Source of the DNA: Lytechinus variegatus
Taxonomy: Eukaryota > Echinodermata > Echinoidea > Temnopleuroida > Toxopneustidae
Reading direction: 5' to 3'
DNA: 64,000 nucleotides
NCBI RefSeq assembly: GCF_018143015.1
Contig: NC_054752.1
Location: 6,063,216-6,127,215 of the forward strand
How positions within the stretch are numbered: position 1 is the first letter of the stretch; each line of letters starts with the position of its first letter. The position numbers and the translations under genes were made by a program. A model generated the notes under the pieces. The model ran no database searches and had not been told where the DNA came from. It was given only the letters and a program-made list of their open reading frames with translations. Of this stretch, positions 61,535 through 64,000 are shown in pieces.

Positions 61535-63963
61535 GTAAGTTGGAGTGACTGCATGATAAATAGGAAGATTTAAAGGGGAATACACCCTTATGATGAGTTA
61601 GTTTTAATAAGCAGAAATATTATGTACTTGAAGATTTCGGGAAATCTGTCAAACAACTATAATTTATGATTTTTTTTAAGGTTAAAAGTTTGTGACGTCA
61701 CAAACGAGCGGCTCCCCGTGTGTCGTGTGATATAAATCCCAAAATATTACCCCCCATTAAAAGTAATTTATGTGCAGTGGATGTATCATCGGCAATTCAA
61801 ATTAAGTTCGGTTCTATCAAAATCATTCATCAGAAATTCCGGAGACTAATAGTTTAATGTGATACCCTCTTCAATAAAAACATTTATATAATTCATCATT
61901 CTTCAAAAATAAAAATGTGCAGTTGAATTGCACGATACACGAGAAATCTTAAACTTTTCATAAATTTCTAATTCTTTGATGGGTTCTTATCAAACACGTT
62001 GCCAATATTTTCTTCATTTTTCTGCTTTAAAAGCAAACTACATTATCGCCAGGAATAAATCGGCAACGAATAAACAACAACCTTAATAGCGCCATCTCGA
62101 TTCCTCATCACTCACATCTGGCTAGCATACTAGTAATGCTATGTCCTGAGCTACATGTATGTAATCTAGTAATACACTGTAAAAAAAAATATTGGATAAA
62201 ATTTTACCAGCACGAGGGCAATTATGTGTTCAACCAGTTTGGGGCAGGATTTAGCCAAAGCGGGAAGCATATCGTCCAGTAAGGTAAAAAAAATAAGCAG
62301 CAATTACTTTAGAATGGGCAAAATTTTCATCACACTGGATAAATAAAAATGCCTAAAAGAAAGTGTCCACACTACCATAACTCCGGTGTTGATTTAACAC
62401 CAGCCCGGAATCTATATCTGTCCACACCAGCATACTAGTGAAATGGTACCAGTTTGGAATCAAACCGATGCTGTGTTAATACTAATTGGTGTTGTATAAA
62501 CACCTATCTAGCGTTGAGACCAAAACGAACTGGTGTTGTTTAACAATTCTCTGGTGCGGACATATACAGAGTGAGTCAGAAAAAAATGTCCCACTTTTGT
62601 AAAGTTGAATTGTTTAAATATGACTATATAATCATTAGTTTCATGATATGTCTTGATAGAGGTATCCTCCAAGTAAATTCCTGTACCATCTTCATTTGAT
62701 CCCGTGCACGCATGAATGAACATCGGACAATCTTTAGAAGACTGTCAGATCTGCGCCAAGTTACTGGTTGATGAATAAAACAGTGCTTTAGACAAAGACA
62801 GTCTGACAGACTGAAACACACACACACACACAAACACACGCACGCACACGCACTGGCAGACCCACTCAAACATGCATACACAAGCACACGCACACAGTTT
62901 TTGCAGTGCACTGTTGGGTAGACAACCCAGGGGACACTTCCATTGACGAGTGGATATCATGCGTGACCAAGGTGTTTCGAAAAGCACCCTAAACAAGTGT
63001 TTTCCATGTTATGAAAACGCACCCCTTAAAGTATTGGCGTGTGAACCCTATACCCTTAACAAGCTTTGGAAACAAAACGGTATACCCTTGACAAGTATTC
63101 CCTGAATTGACCCCTTAACAAGTACAACGATATCTTAATAGACCAGTTCGTAGTTACTTCATGGACAATTTTGGTCAGATGACCATTATTTCGTGATTTT
63201 TATACAGTTTAGCCCCCCACTTTCGAAATCGTTTCGAGCGCTGATGAATACCAAATCAATAAACCAAATTGATGTACGTTTCATTTTATAATATACAGAT
63301 GATGGATTTCAATTCGTGGAACTTCTGGATGAGGAATACAACGATGTGAGCGAATCAGACGGAACGCAGGGCTCAGACATCGGCGGAACCTTCGGGGAGG
63401 AGAACAGTGACAGGGAAGTTGACTATGAATTCGATGAAAGAAATTCAGACTTTGACGATACCAAGAACGGTGCTATAAGGTCCAACAACTCCGAGGAGTA
63501 TTATTACGATGCGAGTGAAGGTAAAGGCAGGGAGATTAGAAAAGAGTGGTCTGTGCACTCCAAAGTGACTATTGAGACTAGTTTGAAAAATAACACAACG
63601 AATTTCGTTTCTATGGTCGCCGGGAACACCACACTGAATAAAACTAACAATGTCAGCAGGAATCCAGTGAGAGGGGACGACTTCGAATCCGACACCGACG
63701 TCGGCTCTGAGGTAACTGGAGATGACGTTGAGGGGGCCGATGACGGCGGACGGAACGATACCCTTGAGATAGAGCTTACCGATGAGGCAAGAATGAACCA
63801 GATTGCCATGGTAACTGCCGAGCGTGGTGATGCTCATCAACCCCACAGTTATAATCAGCTTCCGCTCACGGTTCAAAATGGGGATTCCATACACGTGGAT
63901 AGATATGAAAACAAGAATGACATGGAACATAAGACAATAGAGAATAGAGAAAAGGAGGAATGA
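61441..63963 (+). CDS. Predicted type II membrane glycoprotein with acidic ectodomain (whole model, 2 coding exons)
   Basis: Exons 61441-61534 and 63299-63963 join in phase 1 to give 252 residues plus TGA. A 5' UTR part (61413-61440) follows acceptor TTTTCCAG, so at least one non-coding upstream exon is implied. Residues 1-9 (MRPTKLNIR) form a short basic cytosolic tail. Residues 10-29 are a hydrophobic signal-anchor (ILIILVVFVLALVRVSFWFI). The rest is acidic, with sequons at about 94, 129, 130, 141, 145, 149 and 184, and EEYYYD (97-102), a plausible tyrosine-sulfation site. This fits a Golgi or plasma-membrane type II protein such as the stem of a glycosyltransferase, but no catalytic domain is present. 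An internal donor (GTGAAG|GTAAAG at 63520/63521) could lead to further exons beyond the window. Confidence 0.65.
61572..62036. mobile_element. Foldback element family F, degenerate copy
   Basis: TTAAAGGGGAATACACCCTT at left, with GTTTGTGACGTCACAAACGA inside as in the copy at 57427. The right arm is eroded. It lies in the intron of the type II gene. Confidence 0.55.
62368..62912. mobile_element. Family A MITE, copy 6, interrupted
   Basis: The left arm CTCCGGTGTTGATTTAACAC and interior run to about 62571 (CTGGTGCGGACATATACAG). The right terminus GTTTTTGCAGTGCAC appears only at 62897-62911, after about 325 bp of foreign sequence that includes a (CA)n run at 62816-62895. Confidence 0.65.
62816..62896. 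repeat. (CA)n microsatellite
   Basis: ACACACACACAC with CG, GC and AA interruptions. Confidence 0.9.
63299..63963 (+). CDS. Type II protein exon, acidic N-glycosylated ectodomain
   Basis: Acceptor AATATACAG, then an open frame of 221 codons, unusually long for this AT-rich DNA. Rich in Asp/Glu/Asn/Ser/Thr, no cysteines. TGA at 63961-63963. Confidence 0.68.
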
Positions 63964-64000
63964 GCCACGGGCCATAGAGACCTGAGAAATGAATCAGACT

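Noticed and set aside
63445..63975. 176-codon minus-strand ORF opposite the acidic exon
   Set aside because: It is the antisense shadow of an Asp/Glu/Asn-rich exon; the + frame splices in phase to a membrane-anchor exon.

Overview
This is an AT-rich, repeat-laden stretch of a metazoan nuclear genome. Genes have many small exons with canonical GT/AG junctions, introns reach tens of kilobases, and there are many tRNA-derived SINEs, foldback (MITE-like) elements and micro/minisatellites. The gene content and repeat style suggest a marine invertebrate deuterostome, most likely an echinoderm such as a sea urchin. That assignment is inference; nothing here fixes the species.

Four gene models are supported, all on the + strand. 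(1) At 309-452 is the last coding exon of a polypeptide N-acetylgalactosaminyltransferase (GALNT), ending in its ricin-type lectin domain. (2) A complete TRPC-type cation channel occupies 15728-53265: 14 coding exons, all splice phases agree, 802 residues. It has N-terminal ankyrin repeats, the TRP_2 domain, six membrane segments, an LFW pore helix, EWHFAR (TRP box 1) and LPPPFNIIP (TRP box 2). One of its exons is a 26-base microexon. (3) Inside the 20.6-kb first intron of the channel, on the same strand, lies a second complete gene (17314-26892, 7 exons, 406 residues). It starts with a Src-like MGSSKSK myristoylation signal and encodes a highly charged protein with one hydrophobic segment. 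I recognise no family for it. It has a promoter-like CpG-containing stretch (NRF1-like, E-box and CRE-like sites) just upstream. This nested, apparently undescribed gene is the main discovery of the window. (4) At 61441-63963 is a two-exon gene for a type II membrane protein with a short cytosolic tail, one membrane anchor and a long acidic ectodomain carrying seven N-glycosylation sequons.

Region by region: 453-15727 is GALNT 3' flank and intergenic DNA with foldback elements, a 76-bp tandem repeat and a SINE. 15728-36574 is channel exon 1 and its giant intron, holding the nested gene followed by 7.5 kb of three unrelated minisatellites, including about 90 copies of a 48-bp unit with a 986-bp higher-order duplication. 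36575-53265 is the rest of the channel, whose introns carry a 0.87-kb (AGT)n run, several transposons, and degenerate tandem copies of the TRP-box exon. 53266-61412 is intergenic with more MITEs and a (GAT/GGT)n tract. 61413-64000 holds the type II protein gene.

The channel, the nested gene and the right-hand gene all encode membrane-associated proteins, but the sequence gives no evidence of a shared pathway. The same-strand nesting, and the fact that four nested-gene exons share the phase of the channel's first splice site, makes transcript mixing between the two a real possibility that needs RNA data.
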